Shown one piece after another: positions 1 through 10,100 of a stretch of 64,000 bases of DNA. The position numbers and the translations under genes are program-made. The stretch is from Prevotella sp902465605. Its GTDB lineage: Bacteria; Bacteroidota; Bacteroidia; Bacteroidales; Bacteroidaceae. Position 1 is the stretch's first letter. Every line of letters starts with the position of its first letter. The stretch is from NCBI GenBank assembly GCA_902465605.1, contig CABQNT010000002.1, positions 1-64,000 of the forward strand, written 5' to 3'. The notes below the pieces were generated by a model. The model was not told where the DNA came from, did no database searches, and saw only the letters and a program-made list of their open reading frames with translations.

Positions 1-689
1 GACCGCTAAGTCCGTTGTTGAGTAACATCATGCTCAACGAATTGGATAAAGAACTTGAACGCAGAGGGCTTCCCTTTGTACGCTATGCCGATGACTCGAT
101 GATATTCTGTAAGTCCAAGAGGGCTGCAATGCGAGTGAAGGAGTCTATAACCCGATTTATAGAGAATACTCTATATCTCAAAGTCAACAAGGAAAAGACC
201 ATAGTGTCGTATGTGCGCGGAGTGAAATACCTTGGCTATTCCTTTTATGTAATGAACGGCAAATGCCAATTCATGGTGCATCCCAAGTCCAAAGCCAAGA
301 TGAAGTCAAAGCTAAAAGAATTGACAAGTCTCAGCAATGGATGGGGATATGCCAAGAGAAAGCATAAGCTGAAAGAATACATACGAGGTTGGGTCGGTTA
401 TTATCACCTTGCCAATATGAAACGTCTCTTGCTTGAAACAGACGAATGGTTAAGACGTAGAATACGCATGTGTATATGGAAAGCTTGGAAGAAAACCAAG
501 ACAAAAGTGGCAAACCTCATCAGATGTGGTATTGATAAATACAAAGCATACGAATGGGGTAATACTCGCAAGGGTTATTGGCGAATAGCTGATAGTCCTA
601 TATTAACAAGGGCGATAGATAACAATAGACTACGCTCAGCTGGGTATGCAACTTTAATGGGGTCGTATCTCGAATGGCACCCAAAATAG
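1..689 (+). CDS. Group II intron reverse transcriptase/maturase, C-terminal part (cut by window start)
   Basis: The reading frame is open to the window edge (first full codon at 3), so the gene begins upstream and about 229 codons are visible. The conserved PLLSNIMLNELDKELE stretch and the catalytic YADD box (nt about 84-95) mark the palm of a group II intron reverse transcriptase. A basic maturase/thumb region rich in Trp, Lys and Arg follows and ends in EWHPK. No HNH endonuclease domain follows. The protein would help splice the intron RNA and reverse-transcribe it at a new DNA site. Intron domains V and VI follow within about 100 nt, as expected for an intron-encoded protein. Identification is firm; the subclass is not determined. 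Confidence 0.93.
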   Translation, partial: PLSPLLSNIMLNELDKELERRGLPFVRYADDSMIFCKSKRAAMRVKESITRFIENTLYLKVNKEKTIVSYVRGVKYLGYSFYVMNGKCQFMVHPKSKAKMKSKLKELTSLSNGWGYAKRKHKLKEYIRGWVGYYHLANMKRLLLETDEWLRRRIRMCIWKAWKKTKTKVANLIRCGIDKYKAYEWGNTRKGYWRIADSPILTRAIDNNRLRSAGYATLMGSYLEWHPK

Positions 690-793
690 GAACCGCCGTA
701 TGCGGAACCGCACGTACGGTGGTGTGGGAGGTCGGTAAATGTGAAAGTAGGAGGTAAATGCCTTTTATGAATAACATTTACCTCCTACCCGAT
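690..793 (+). ncRNA. 3' end of group II intron RNA (domains V and VI)
   Basis: A domain V-like hairpin lies at about 691-723 (left strand with GCCGTATGCGG, right strand with CGCACGTACGG). Domain VI can be folded as GGGAGG (726-731) with CCT-A-CCC (784-790), leaving A787 bulged as branch point, plus GGTAAATG (734-741) with CATTTACC (775-782). The intron then ends in GAT at 793. An alternative perfect 14-bp hairpin, 747-760 with 775-788, competes with this fold. Sequence after 793 is the interrupted target. Confidence 0.85.
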
Positions 794-909
794 TACATCC
801 ACAAAAAAGTAAGATTGAGTGTTTTCTATTTGACTAGTCACAAGTATAGCTTAAATTGTAAAAAAAGAGTGGTGGACCATATTCTTTCTTTGAGCAAGTC
901 TCACTCATC

Positions 910-1169
910 ACAGTCTTTTCCTATCCAACATCTCCAAATTCTCAAAAACTTCATCAAACCAACGTATCTTTTTCAACTCATACCCAACCTTTCTCGCTTC
1001 TTGAAATATGTATTTATTGAAAGGCAACACTTGATTTAATTCAAACTCTTCCTTATACTCAATAGCTATTTATTAGATGAGCCAAATCCAACTTCTCGGC
1101 AGCAAAGAACGATGAAACTGGAAGCATATACCATTGACAACCAGTCTTAAGCTTATAGAATGCATGGAA
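910..1169 (-). pseudogene. Decayed IS5-type transposase remnant and adjoining open stretch
   Basis: Minus-strand translation of 1059-1169 reads FHAFYKLKTGCQWYMLPV..., which matches the KTGCQWxxLP segment near the N-terminus of IS5-group transposases (DUF4096-like). After a frame change near 1060, another 53 codons are open to a stop at 910-912, containing ...QEARKVGYELKKIRWFDEV. I cannot assign that second part, which may belong to another gene. There is no start codon or intact frame. It is one of several relics between the intron and the sugar-utilisation locus. Confidence 0.45.
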
Positions 1170-1246
1170 TTACCTCTGACAGTCTACTTTGGCAAATATA
1201 TCCACGTTTTGCAACTGATAAATGAGGTAGAATTTCATTTTTATTG

Positions 1247-1254
1247 TATCTTTG
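1247..1254 (+). promoter_or_regulatory. Possible -7 box TATCTTTG
   Basis: TATCTTTG matches the Bacteroidota TAnnTTTG -7 element. No TTG was found 19-21 nt upstream. It lies 115 nt before the RmuC-like remnant and 325 nt before the sensor-regulator gene. It may be the old promoter of the remnant and now serve the HTCS gene. Confidence 0.3.
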
Positions 1255-1368
1255 TCTAGTACTTTGTACATGAGAGGAATTTGAGGCTTGGTTTGCTAAT
1301 ACAAAGATAAGAAATCCTCTCGATTTTAACAAAATAAAAAGTCAAGACAACTTCAATATAAAAAAGTA

Positions 1369-1578
1369 ATGGGAATCGTTATAGGGCTTGCTATCGGCTT
1401 CTTCCTGTGTATCGACGATCTGATAACCCGTCTTTCCAGGACCTTCGATAAGACAAGGTAGCAGCTTTACGATGCAAGCGGCAACGTGATGCGCAGGGTG
1501 GAGAGCTTGAAGGGACTCGGCATAACGCCGAAGAAGCAAACCAAGGGACTGGAAGAAATTAATACATTGGACCGATAA
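1369..1578 (+). pseudogene. Possible RmuC-like remnant (internally deleted, in-frame stop)
   Basis: The frame from ATG 1369 gives a short membrane anchor (MGIVIGLAIGFFLC), an in-frame TAG at 1459-1461, and then GNVMRRVESLKGLGITPKKQ up to TAA 1576-1578. An N-terminal anchor plus a GNxxRxVExLKxLG-type tail resembles the two ends of RmuC (DNA recombination protein), with the whole nuclease-like middle missing. The stop codon directly abuts the ATG of the next gene (TAAATG). The RmuC assignment is tentative; the fact that it is broken is clear. Confidence 0.4.
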
Positions 1579-4500
1579 ATGAAAAATAAGGGCTTATCAT
1601 ATTTCCTAAGATTACAGGTTGATTTCCTGTGGCTCTTGTGCATGGTGCTGTGTTCGCAGCTCCATGCTCAGGAACCTTTGACCCGCAATATGCTGATGTT
1701 GTCGAATCTCAATACGGACAATGGGCTCTCCAGTGCCCGTGTGTATTCGATAGTTGAGGCTGAGGATGCTGCTATGTGGATCAGTACCAAGCGAGGCGTT
1801 GACAGGTACAATGGTCAACAGGTACGGAACTATACCTTGGCTACGGATATGCAGTTTAGTGATGCCAGTGGTAGAAACATCAAGTTGACTAAGGATAGCC
1901 AACAGCATATCTATGCCTATGATAATAAAGGAAAGATCTACATATATAATAAGGTGAAAGACACATTCCAACTCCAGGTCAATCTGATGAAAGTACTTGG
2001 AGGAAGTGTGGTGCTCAATGACTTGTTGGTTGATGAGAAGGGATGCTTTTGGATGGCGTTAGATAGGGGCGTATATATGATTGCTCCTCAATCTATTGCT
2101 GGTAGCAAAGACAAAACAGCCCCTAGTTCGCCAAACAAAGGAAAATACATTCTGAAAAACACATATGTCAATCATATCCGATTCTTCGGCAAACAATTAT
2201 TGATAGGTTCTCCTTCGGGACTCTTCGTCTATTCACAAAATGCAGCCCAGCCTCGATTGCTCTTGCGAGGGTATTCCGTGCTTTCGTCTTATCACGACGT
2301 GAAGGCTCATCAGATATGGTTGGGAACTTTCCATCGTGGCATTCTCTTGCTCGATGACAGAACATGGAAGCCATTGTCTTCTCTCACGCAATTCTCATCC
2401 TTATCAGATATTCCGCTCATCCCTGTTCGTTCCATTATCCCCTACGATGCAGCCACCATCTTGATGGCGGTGGATGGTGCAGGTGTCTATGCCTACGACA
2501 AGAAGACTTGTAAGACGAATCTACTTTTGAATACGGATGGCAGACCGGAGAATGCATTGCATGGCAATGGCGTCTATGCCCTTTGCAAGGATCATCTTGG
2601 CGACCTTTGGATTGGCTCCTATTCGGGAGGTGTGGATATGGCTATTCCGATGGAGCATACCTTGGAGTTTGTGCGCCATGAGTATCTCAACAGCCAGTCG
2701 CTTATCAATAATGGTGTGAACGACATCATGCAGAGCGTGGATACACAGGGGCGCAATAGCAAGATATGGTATGCTACCGACAAGGGGGTGAGCATCTATG
2801 ACGAGCAAACCCAACAGTGGCATCATGCCCTATATAATAAGGTGGTGCTTACCCTTTGTCAGACTGCCGACGGCAAGGTCTTGGCGGGAACCTATGGTGA
2901 TGGCATCTTTCAGGTTCATGCCGATGGAAGCAGTAGTCGGGCTTACTCTGTGTTGAATGGCAAGTTAAAGACCGACTATGTATATAGTATATTCAAGGAT
3001 AGCGAAGGAGGCTTGTGGATAGGTTGTTTGGATGGAGACTTGGTACATATCCCCTCATCATTAGAAAAGAATGGAAATGTGGATAACTCTGTTAACTACT
3101 TAGCAATCAATGAGGTTCAGAGTATCGTGGAGTCACCAGACAAGAAGAGTATTGCGGTGGGAACGACCCATGGATGTTATCGTATCGACAAGCGAAGCCT
3201 TCGTGTCAGTCGATTCTTCTATCCATCGGAATTTCCTACTTTCGATTATAATTTCTTTGTCAATGCGATGGTTTTTCAGGATGCACGGCATATTTGGATA
3301 GCCACCGATGGAGGAGGCTTGTACCTCTACGATAGGCATAAGCATCAGCTCAAGAACTATACTATCTCGGAGTCTTTGCCTTCCAACACCGTCTATGCCT
3401 TGGTCAAGACTCCAAAAGGCAAGGTGTGGATGAGTACCGACAAGGGACTGGCTTTCATCGATCATGGAAAAGTGACCAATCTCAACTTCTTCAAGGGATT
3501 GGAGCGGGAGTACAGGCGTATGGCTGTGGTCCGAATCCAAGACGGGCGAATGATTTTCGGAAGCAATGATGGTGCTGTGGTCTTGGCATCCAAGTTTGCC
3601 AGGGGATTGAACTACAAGGCTCCTCTTCATATCACGGGTGTTGAGGTGGAAGGAAAGACTTTTGATAAGGCTGACCAACTGGAAGATTGGCATGCAGAAC
3701 TCTTCGAGATGTTGCAAGAAGGAAAGATGAGTTTCTCTCATGATGAGAAAACCCTCATCGTGCATTTCGAGAGCATCAACTATCCGTATCAGCATGACAT
3801 CCAGTATCAGTATTATCTGGAGGGGTACGACCATCAGTGGAGTGTACCTTCTGCCTACCAGCAGGCTCGTTTTGCCAACTTGCCTCCTGGCAGTTACATC
3901 CTGCATGTCAAGGCAATGGGTAGGAGTAACGGACGCATATTGGGAGAATCCACCTTGCGCATTCATATCGCCCAACCATGGTGGAACTCTTGGTGGGCAT
4001 GGATTCTCTATCTTTGCATCTTAGGTGCTGTAGTCTATTTCGGCTGGGATTACTACAGGGAACGTTTGCATCGCAAGTACTACGATGAAAAGATCAACTT
4101 CTTTGTGAATACCGCCCATAACATCCGTACCCCTTTGAGTCTTGTGCTGGCTCCTCTTGCCGACTTGGCGAAGGATGCTACACTAGGCGATAAGAGCCGA
4201 AAGTTCTTGGAGATGGCACAGCGTAATGGTAATAAGCTTCTGAAGATGGTGACCGAGTTGCTTGATTTCCAGAAAATTGCCGTAGCGAAGACACAAGTTC
4301 GCTTGCAGAATGTGGAACTGTCTGTTCTCTTGCGTCAGCAGGTGGATAAGTTCCAGATGTCTGCCCAGGAGAAACATCTCAATCTTCGGTTGGAAACCTG
4401 TGGACAGCATACCTTCTCTACCGATCTTTCTATGATGGATCTGATATTCGAGAATCTGCTCTCCAATGCCGTAAAATATACGAAGGAGGGTGGAACCATC

Positions 4501-5706
4501 ACCGTCTCTGCTTCGCTCGATGAGGTTGCCAAGCAAGTCTGCATCCAGGTAAGCGATACCGGCATTGGTATCCCGAAAACCGAGGCCAAGCATATCTTCC
4601 AGAGTTTCTTCCGTGCCTCCAATGCGGTCAACTCTCAGGAGATGGGCAGTGGCTTGGGCTTGATGCTCACTCGCCAGCTTGTGCAGAAACTGGGAGGAAA
4701 GTTAACATTCGAGAGCGAGGAAGGCAAGGGAACTGCTTTCTTGGTTGTATTGCCTGATAACGGAAATGTTGATGTTTCCGTTTCTTCCAAGCCAGCAAGT
4801 TTGCCAGAAACTTCCGATAACTCCATGTCTACTGATGAAAAAATAAAATCAGAAGAATCACTTAAGGACACGCTCCTTTTTGTCGATGATAACGAAGACC
4901 TCCGTCAATACATCCGTATGGCTTTCGCCGACCAATACCATGTGGTGGATGTGGAGAGTGGTGAGGCTGCCTTGAAGTATCTGTCAGAGAATGGTGAGTG
5001 TGACATCGTGGTATCGGATGTGATGATGCCAGGTATGCAGGGCGACGAACTCTGCCGTAGCATCAAGGAAAACAAGGAGACCAGTTGGCTGCCTGTCATC
5101 CTCCTAACAGCGAAGGCAGGGCGCGACTTCATGATAGAAGGTCTAGACCTTGGAGCAGACGATTACATTGCGAAGCCATTCGACTCTGCCATTCTTGCCA
5201 GCAAGATTGCGAGCATGTTGAAGAACCGTCGCCGTCTGAGTCAATACTATATGGAGCGAAGTCTCGCCATCGTCAGAGGAGAGGACTCTGGGCTATCGTC
5301 TTCAAAGAGCCTGTTGCCAAGCGAACCTTCTCTGCCATCCGCTTCCGATGAAAAGAATAAATCTTCTGATGAAAAAGAACCGGATTTGGATCCGATGGAC
5401 CAAGCTTTCGTTGAGAAAGCAACCCGTCTCGTCCTCGATAACCTGAGCGACACCGACTTCACCATCGACCGCCTTTGCCGGGAGATGGCGATGAGCCGCA
5501 CCCTCTTCTATGGCAAGTTGAAGACTCTGACGGGGCAAGGACCGCAAGACTTCATGCGACTCATCCGTTTGGAGCAGGCTGCCCAGTATCTGAAGCAAGG
5601 CGATAGCGTCTTGGATGTCTCTGTGAAGACAGGATTTGTAAACGTAAAGTACTTCAGTACAGTCTTCAAGAAGCATTTCGGGGTGTCACCGAGTAAGTAT
5701 GAATAA
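1579..5706 (+). CDS. Hybrid two-component system sensor/regulator (HTCS) of the polysaccharide locus
   Basis: This 1375-aa protein carries a whole signalling pathway in one chain. A signal peptide ending near HAQ is followed by periplasmic beta-propeller repeats (many WIGT/WMSTDKG-like units, about 40-700), a Y_Y_Y domain (about 725-795) and a membrane segment (about 807-827). The histidine kinase core has phospho-acceptor H847 in NTAHNIRTPLS and an ATPase domain with the DTGIGIP and GSGLGL boxes. A receiver domain has phospho-acceptor D1147 (VSDVMMPG), and an AraC-type helix-turn-helix occupies about 1265-1375. Length and order are typical of Bacteroides/Prevotella HTCS proteins, which bind an oligosaccharide in the periplasm and activate the adjacent PUL. 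The GH5, susC, susD and GH3 genes follow on the same strand. The start abuts an upstream stop, and no ribosome-binding site is evident, as is common in this phylum. Confidence 0.95.
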   Translation: MKNKGLSYFLRLQVDFLWLLCMVLCSQLHAQEPLTRNMLMLSNLNTDNGLSSARVYSIVEAEDAAMWISTKRGVDRYNGQQVRNYTLATDMQFSDASGRNIKLTKDSQQHIYAYDNKGKIYIYNKVKDTFQLQVNLMKVLGGSVVLNDLLVDEKGCFWMALDRGVYMIAPQSIAGSKDKTAPSSPNKGKYILKNTYVNHIRFFGKQLLIGSPSGLFVYSQNAAQPRLLLRGYSVLSSYHDVKAHQIWLGTFHRGILLLDDRTWKPLSSLTQFSSLSDIPLIPVRSIIPYDAATILMAVDGAGVYAYDKKTCKTNLLLNTDGRPENALHGNGVYALCKDHLGDLWIGSYSGGVDMAIPMEHTLEFVRHEYLNSQSLINNGVNDIMQSVDTQGRNSKIWYATDKGVSIYDEQTQQWHHALYNKVVLTLCQTADGKVLAGTYGDGIFQVHADGSSSRAYSVLNGKLKTDYVYSIFKDSEGGLWIGCLDGDLVHIPSSLEKNGNVDNSVNYLAINEVQSIVESPDKKSIAVGTTHGCYRIDKRSLRVSRFFYPSEFPTFDYNFFVNAMVFQDARHIWIATDGGGLYLYDRHKHQLKNYTISESLPSNTVYALVKTPKGKVWMSTDKGLAFIDHGKVTNLNFFKGLEREYRRMAVVRIQDGRMIFGSNDGAVVLASKFARGLNYKAPLHITGVEVEGKTFDKADQLEDWHAELFEMLQEGKMSFSHDEKTLIVHFESINYPYQHDIQYQYYLEGYDHQWSVPSAYQQARFANLPPGSYILHVKAMGRSNGRILGESTLRIHIAQPWWNSWWAWILYLCILGAVVYFGWDYYRERLHRKYYDEKINFFVNTAHNIRTPLSLVLAPLADLAKDATLGDKSRKFLEMAQRNGNKLLKMVTELLDFQKIAVAKTQVRLQNVELSVLLRQQVDKFQMSAQEKHLNLRLETCGQHTFSTDLSMMDLIFENLLSNAVKYTKEGGTITVSASLDEVAKQVCIQVSDTGIGIPKTEAKHIFQSFFRASNAVNSQEMGSGLGLMLTRQLVQKLGGKLTFESEEGKGTAFLVVLPDNGNVDVSVSSKPASLPETSDNSMSTDEKIKSEESLKDTLLFVDDNEDLRQYIRMAFADQYHVVDVESGEAALKYLSENGECDIVVSDVMMPGMQGDELCRSIKENKETSWLPVILLTAKAGRDFMIEGLDLGADDYIAKPFDSAILASKIASMLKNRRRLSQYYMERSLAIVRGEDSGLSSSKSLLPSEPSLPSASDEKNKSSDEKEPDLDPMDQAFVEKATRLVLDNLSDTDFTIDRLCREMAMSRTLFYGKLKTLTGQGPQDFMRLIRLEQAAQYLKQGDSVLDVSVKTGFVNVKYFSTVFKKHFGVSPSKYE

Positions 5707-5786
5707 AATGAGTCATGTAAATTGCTGGTAAAGAAAGTAGGATTGCTACCTTCTGATATTCTGTTAGTTATATATAAATGTAATGT

Positions 5787-5830
5787 AAGGTTTCAAACCT
5801 GGCGATAAGTTAGATTTGAAACCTTTTTTG
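5787..5830 (+). terminator. Rho-independent terminator after the HTCS gene
   Basis: A perfect 11-bp stem, AAGGTTTCAAA (5787-5797) with TTTGAAACCTT (5815-5825), is followed by TTTT. It lies 80 nt after the HTCS stop and separates the regulator transcript from the structural genes. Confidence 0.85.
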
Positions 5831-5864
5831 TTTGCTTTCTAACCTAGCTTTTTCCTCTTTTCTA

Positions 5865-5872
5865 TATTTTTG
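5865..5872 (+). promoter_or_regulatory. Putative -7 box TATTTTTG for the GH5-SusCD operon
   Basis: TATTTTTG fits TAnnTTTG, 67 nt before the GH5 start and just after the upstream terminator. No well-spaced -33 TTG is present. That would suit a promoter dependent on an activator such as the HTCS protein (inference). Confidence 0.5.
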
Positions 5873-5938
5873 TAGCCAGGTTCAAACAATCACTCGCAAT
5901 AAATAACCAATTAAGCATAAACAACAATAAACCTAATA

Positions 5939-7153
5939 ATGAAAAGGAACCTTTTGAAAATCTGCTTGCTCTTTGTAAGCATGTTTACTGTATTTTCTTG
6001 CAGTGCTAGTCCTTCGGTGGTGGATACGCCTGATACAAGCGAATCGACTCCTACCGCCAAGCAATGGAACAAGGATGTAGTAGGTTGGAATCTCGGCAAT
6101 GAATTCGAGTGCTCAGCTCCTGGACAGGATAGCGAGTCGATGCAGATTGGCAACCCTGACGGTTCCATTCATGCAGAGACAGCTTGGGGCAATCCCGTTG
6201 TCACCAAAAAGATGATACAAGCCGTGAAGAAGGCAGGTTTCAATGCCATCCGGATTCCAATCCGTTGGCAGTGCCACATTACCAATGCTCAGGCGATGAG
6301 CATCGACAAGGCTTGGATTGCTCGTGTCAAGGAGGTAGTGGGTTGGTGTTTGGATAATGACCTCAAGGTTATCATCAATGCGCATCATGAAAAATGGCTA
6401 GAAGGTCGTCCTACCTATCAATATAAGGATGAAAACTGCCAGAAGCTTGCGCTCCTCTGGATGAATATCGCCTCTGAGTTTGCCAATTATGACAGCCGCT
6501 TGGCTTTCGCCGGTACCAATGAGGTTCACGTCAGGGGCAATTGGAGCAAGCCTACTGCCGAGAACCTCGAAGTGCAGAATGCTTACAATCAGACATTCGT
6601 GGATATGATTCGTGCCACAGGCGGCAACAATGCCAAGCGCCACCTCATCTTACAGACTTACGTTTGTAACCCTTGGTTTGGCATCGAGAATGGAGATTTC
6701 ATCATTCCGAAGGATGCCGAAGGCAATGGCAACAACTATATGAGTGTGGAATTTCACTACTATCAGCCATGGAGCTACGCCGGCGATTGCACCTACGATT
6801 ACTGGGGTGAGGTCTACAAGGATGCTGGCAAGATACCTGTAGAAAACGAGAAGACAATGACGGATTTCTTCGACAAGGTGGTGAATACCTGGAGCAACAA
6901 AGGACTGGGTGTCGTTATAGGAGAATGGGGAGTAACCAATCACTATAAATCAAACTCAGAGAAAGTGCATGAAAACATGACCTACTACTGTAAGTTCTTG
7001 ACTACGGAGGCTCGCAAACGAGGCTTCTCTACTTTCGTTTGGGACAACAACCACTTCGGCAACGGTTCTGAGAAGTATGGCATCTTCGACCGTTTCAAGA
7101 GTATGAAGTTGAATGCTCCTTGGATTCTCGAAGGAATCTTTGGGAAAGAATAA
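5939..7153 (+). CDS. GH5 family endo-glycanase lipoprotein
   Basis: This is a 404-aa lipoprotein with lipobox VFSC (Cys21). It has GH5 hallmarks: GWNLGNEFE, ETAWGN, a FNAIRIPIRW strand, INAHHE, acid/base E195 in AGTNEVH, an EFHYY motif, and nucleophile E329 in VIGEWG. The ETAWGNP and NAHHE boxes suggest subfamily GH5_4 (endoglucanase, xyloglucanase, lichenase), but the subfamily needs a profile search. It would cut long polysaccharide at the cell surface or in the periplasm, supplying oligosaccharides to the SusC/SusD pair encoded 27 bp downstream. It is the first gene of the PUL operon, and its position ahead of susC is slightly unusual because enzymes more often follow susD. Confidence 0.9.
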   Translation: MKRNLLKICLLFVSMFTVFSCSASPSVVDTPDTSESTPTAKQWNKDVVGWNLGNEFECSAPGQDSESMQIGNPDGSIHAETAWGNPVVTKKMIQAVKKAGFNAIRIPIRWQCHITNAQAMSIDKAWIARVKEVVGWCLDNDLKVIINAHHEKWLEGRPTYQYKDENCQKLALLWMNIASEFANYDSRLAFAGTNEVHVRGNWSKPTAENLEVQNAYNQTFVDMIRATGGNNAKRHLILQTYVCNPWFGIENGDFIIPKDAEGNGNNYMSVEFHYYQPWSYAGDCTYDYWGEVYKDAGKIPVENEKTMTDFFDKVVNTWSNKGLGVVIGEWGVTNHYKSNSEKVHENMTYYCKFLTTEARKRGFSTFVWDNNHFGNGSEKYGIFDRFKSMKLNAPWILEGIFGKE

Positions 7154-7180
7154 TGTTAAACTAAAAACAAAATATCTATT

Positions 7181-10100
7181 ATGAGAAAGAAAACCATGTT
7201 ACTCGGCCTGCTCGGTGCAGGTTTGATGTGGATGCCTGCTTCTGCCACTCTCGCAGCCCAGATGAACAATGCTGCGATGAGCGTTCAGCAGAACCAAGGC
7301 ATCAAGGGTACAGTGGTGGATGCCACTGGCGAAACCTTGATTGGCGCGAGCGTGAAGGTGGCCGGTACAACCAACGGTGCCGTTACCGATCTGGATGGTA
7401 ACTTTACGTTGAACTGCAAGCCTGGAGCTACACTCGAAGTGAGCTACATCGGTTACAAGACGATGACCGTGAAAGCTGCTAATGGCATGAAAATACAGAT
7501 GCAAGAGGATGGTAAGGCCTTGGATGAGGTAGTTGTCACCGCCCTCGGTATCAAGCGAGACCGCAAGGCCCTGGGCTATGGCTTGGAGGAAGTGAAGGGT
7601 GAGGAACTCACCAAGGCGAAGGAAACCAACGTCATCAACTCTCTTTCTGGTAAGGTGGCTGGTCTCGTTGTGCAGAACACCGCTGGCGGTGCTTCTGGTT
7701 CTACCCGCGTGCTCCTTCGTGGTAATACAGAAATGGCAGGCAATAACCAACCTCTTTACGTGGTGGATGGTGTGCCTTTGGATAATACAAACTTTGGCAG
7801 TGCCGGCGAAAGTGGCGGTTATGACCTCGGTGATGGCATCTCTGCCATCAACCCTGATGATATCGAGACGATGACCGTATTGAAAGGTCCTGCAGCCTCA
7901 GCCCTCTATGGTAGCCGTGCTTCCCATGGTGTTATCTTGATTACGACCAAGAAGGCAGAGAAGGATAGGATTTCCGTGGAGTACTATGGTTCTTATACTG
8001 TCGATACCCAGTTGGCTAAATGGGACGAAATCCAGGAGATATATGGCGCTGGCTACAATGGCGAGCTTCCTGCATCCAGCACCTCTGGTACCAATGCCAG
8101 TTGGGGACCTAAGGGCGATGACTTCATGTTCAAGTATTTCGATGGCGAGGAACGTCCATTCCTGATGCATCCTAACAACGCCTCCGATTTCTTCCGCATG
8201 GGGTTCACCACCCAGAACTCTGCCATCCTCTCAGTTAATTCCGGTAAGACGGGTATGCGTTTCTCTGTTACCGATATGCGCAACAAGGATATCTTGCCAA
8301 ATACCAATATGAGTCGTGACAACTTCAACCTCCGAGTGAATACCTCTGCAGGTCCAGTTGACTTCGACTTCACCGCCAACTATACTCGTGAGAAGGTAAA
8401 GAACCGTCCTGCCCTTGGTGACTCTCAGAGCAACGTGGGTAAGAACCTCATGACCCTGGCGGGTACCTACGACCAGGCTTGGTTGAAGCACTATGAGGAT
8501 GCCGACGGCAACTATTCCAACTGGAATGGTAACGACCAGTATAACAAGAACCCATACTGGGATCTCTATAAGAACAGCAATACATCCGACAAGGACGTGT
8601 TCCGTTTTACGGGAAAGGCCATCTGGAACATCGACAAGCACCTCAAGTTGCAGGGTACCATCGGTACCGACATCAACAGCATGAACTTCGAGGACTTCAT
8701 CGCCAAGACAACTCCAGGTACTCCTGCCGGAAAGCTTACCGACCAAATCTTCAACAACCGCACACTCAACGCCGAGATACTCGCCCTCTACAACAACTCA
8801 TGGGGCGACTTCGATGTCAACGCTACCGCTGGTGGTAACATCTTCAAGGTGAACAATAAGACCACTACCAACGTCGGTCTCAACCAGCAGATGAATGGCA
8901 TCCAGAACATCATGAACTATCAGGAACAGAACACTCGCGAGAGCATGTATAAGAAGCAGATCAGCTCTCTCTATGCCAGCGCGAGCCTCGGCTACAAGCA
9001 TACTTACTATTTGGAGGGAACCCTCCGTGGCGATAAGTCATCTACGCTCCCTATCAATAACAATACATACGTATATCCTTCGATATCTGGTAGTTTGGTA
9101 TTCTCTGAGTTTATCAAGAACAAGAAGTTCATCAATTACGGTAAGATTCGCGCATCTTGGGCAAAGGTAGGTAGCGATACCGATCCATACCTGTTGGCAC
9201 TCAACTATACCACGGGTAAGTACAGCTACTCGGGTTATACCATCGGTATGATAGCCAACTCAACACAGCCAAACAAGGATTTGAAGCCTACAATGACAGG
9301 TTCTTACGAGGTAGGTTTGGAGATGAAGTTCCTTAACGGACGCTTGGGCTTGGATGCCACCTATTACAACCAGAACTCCAAGGACCAGATTTTGAGTTTG
9401 GCTTCAACCACCACCTCTGGCTATGCTTACCGCCTCATCAATGCCGGTGAGATTCAGAACCAGGGTATCGAGATTGCCCTCAATGCCCGTGCCTTGCAGA
9501 TTAAGGACTTTGCTTGGGACTTGGGTGTCAACTTCTCGAAGAATACCAACAAGGTGAAGTCGCTCACCAATGGCATGGACTACTTCGAGTTGGCGAAGGC
9601 ATACTGGTGCGGTGTTTCTGTAGGTGCCAAGGTAGGTGAGAACTATGGAGCTATCCGTGGACACGACTTCCTCTACAACGACAAGGGTCAGGTGGTTGTC
9701 GATGCAGCTACTGGTCTTCCAAAGATTGACCAGAAAATCAAGACCATCGGCAACTCTACTTGGGACTGGACAGGTGGTTTCTACTCAACCTTCAGCTACA
9801 AGAACTTCCGCCTCTCTGCTGCATTCGATGTTAAGGTAGGTGCCGACATCTACTCTATGTCCATGCGTTCCGCATACCAGACAGGTAAGGCAAAGGGAAC
9901 ATTGGCAGGCCGTGAGGAGTGGTACACTTCCGAGGAGGCTCGCAAGGCTTCGGGTATGGATCTTGCCGCATGGTGTGAAACAGGTAACTGCAAGGGATTT
10001 GTCGTAGGGGGTGTCATCGACAATGGCGATGGTACTTATCGCAAGAACGATATCGCCGTAAACCCTGAAGATTACTGGAAGCATGTGGCAAATGGCGTGC

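Noticed and set aside
758..1039. 93-codon plus-strand frame after the intron
   Set aside because: It starts inside intron domain VI and its sequence is antisense to the remnant at 910-1069; composition is not protein-like.
1342..1539. 65-codon minus-strand frame
   Set aside because: The opposite strand has the RmuC-like ends; the minus frame shows no recognisable motif.
3133..3975. 280-codon minus-strand frame
   Set aside because: It is a shadow of the HTCS gene, whose domains are continuous on the other strand.
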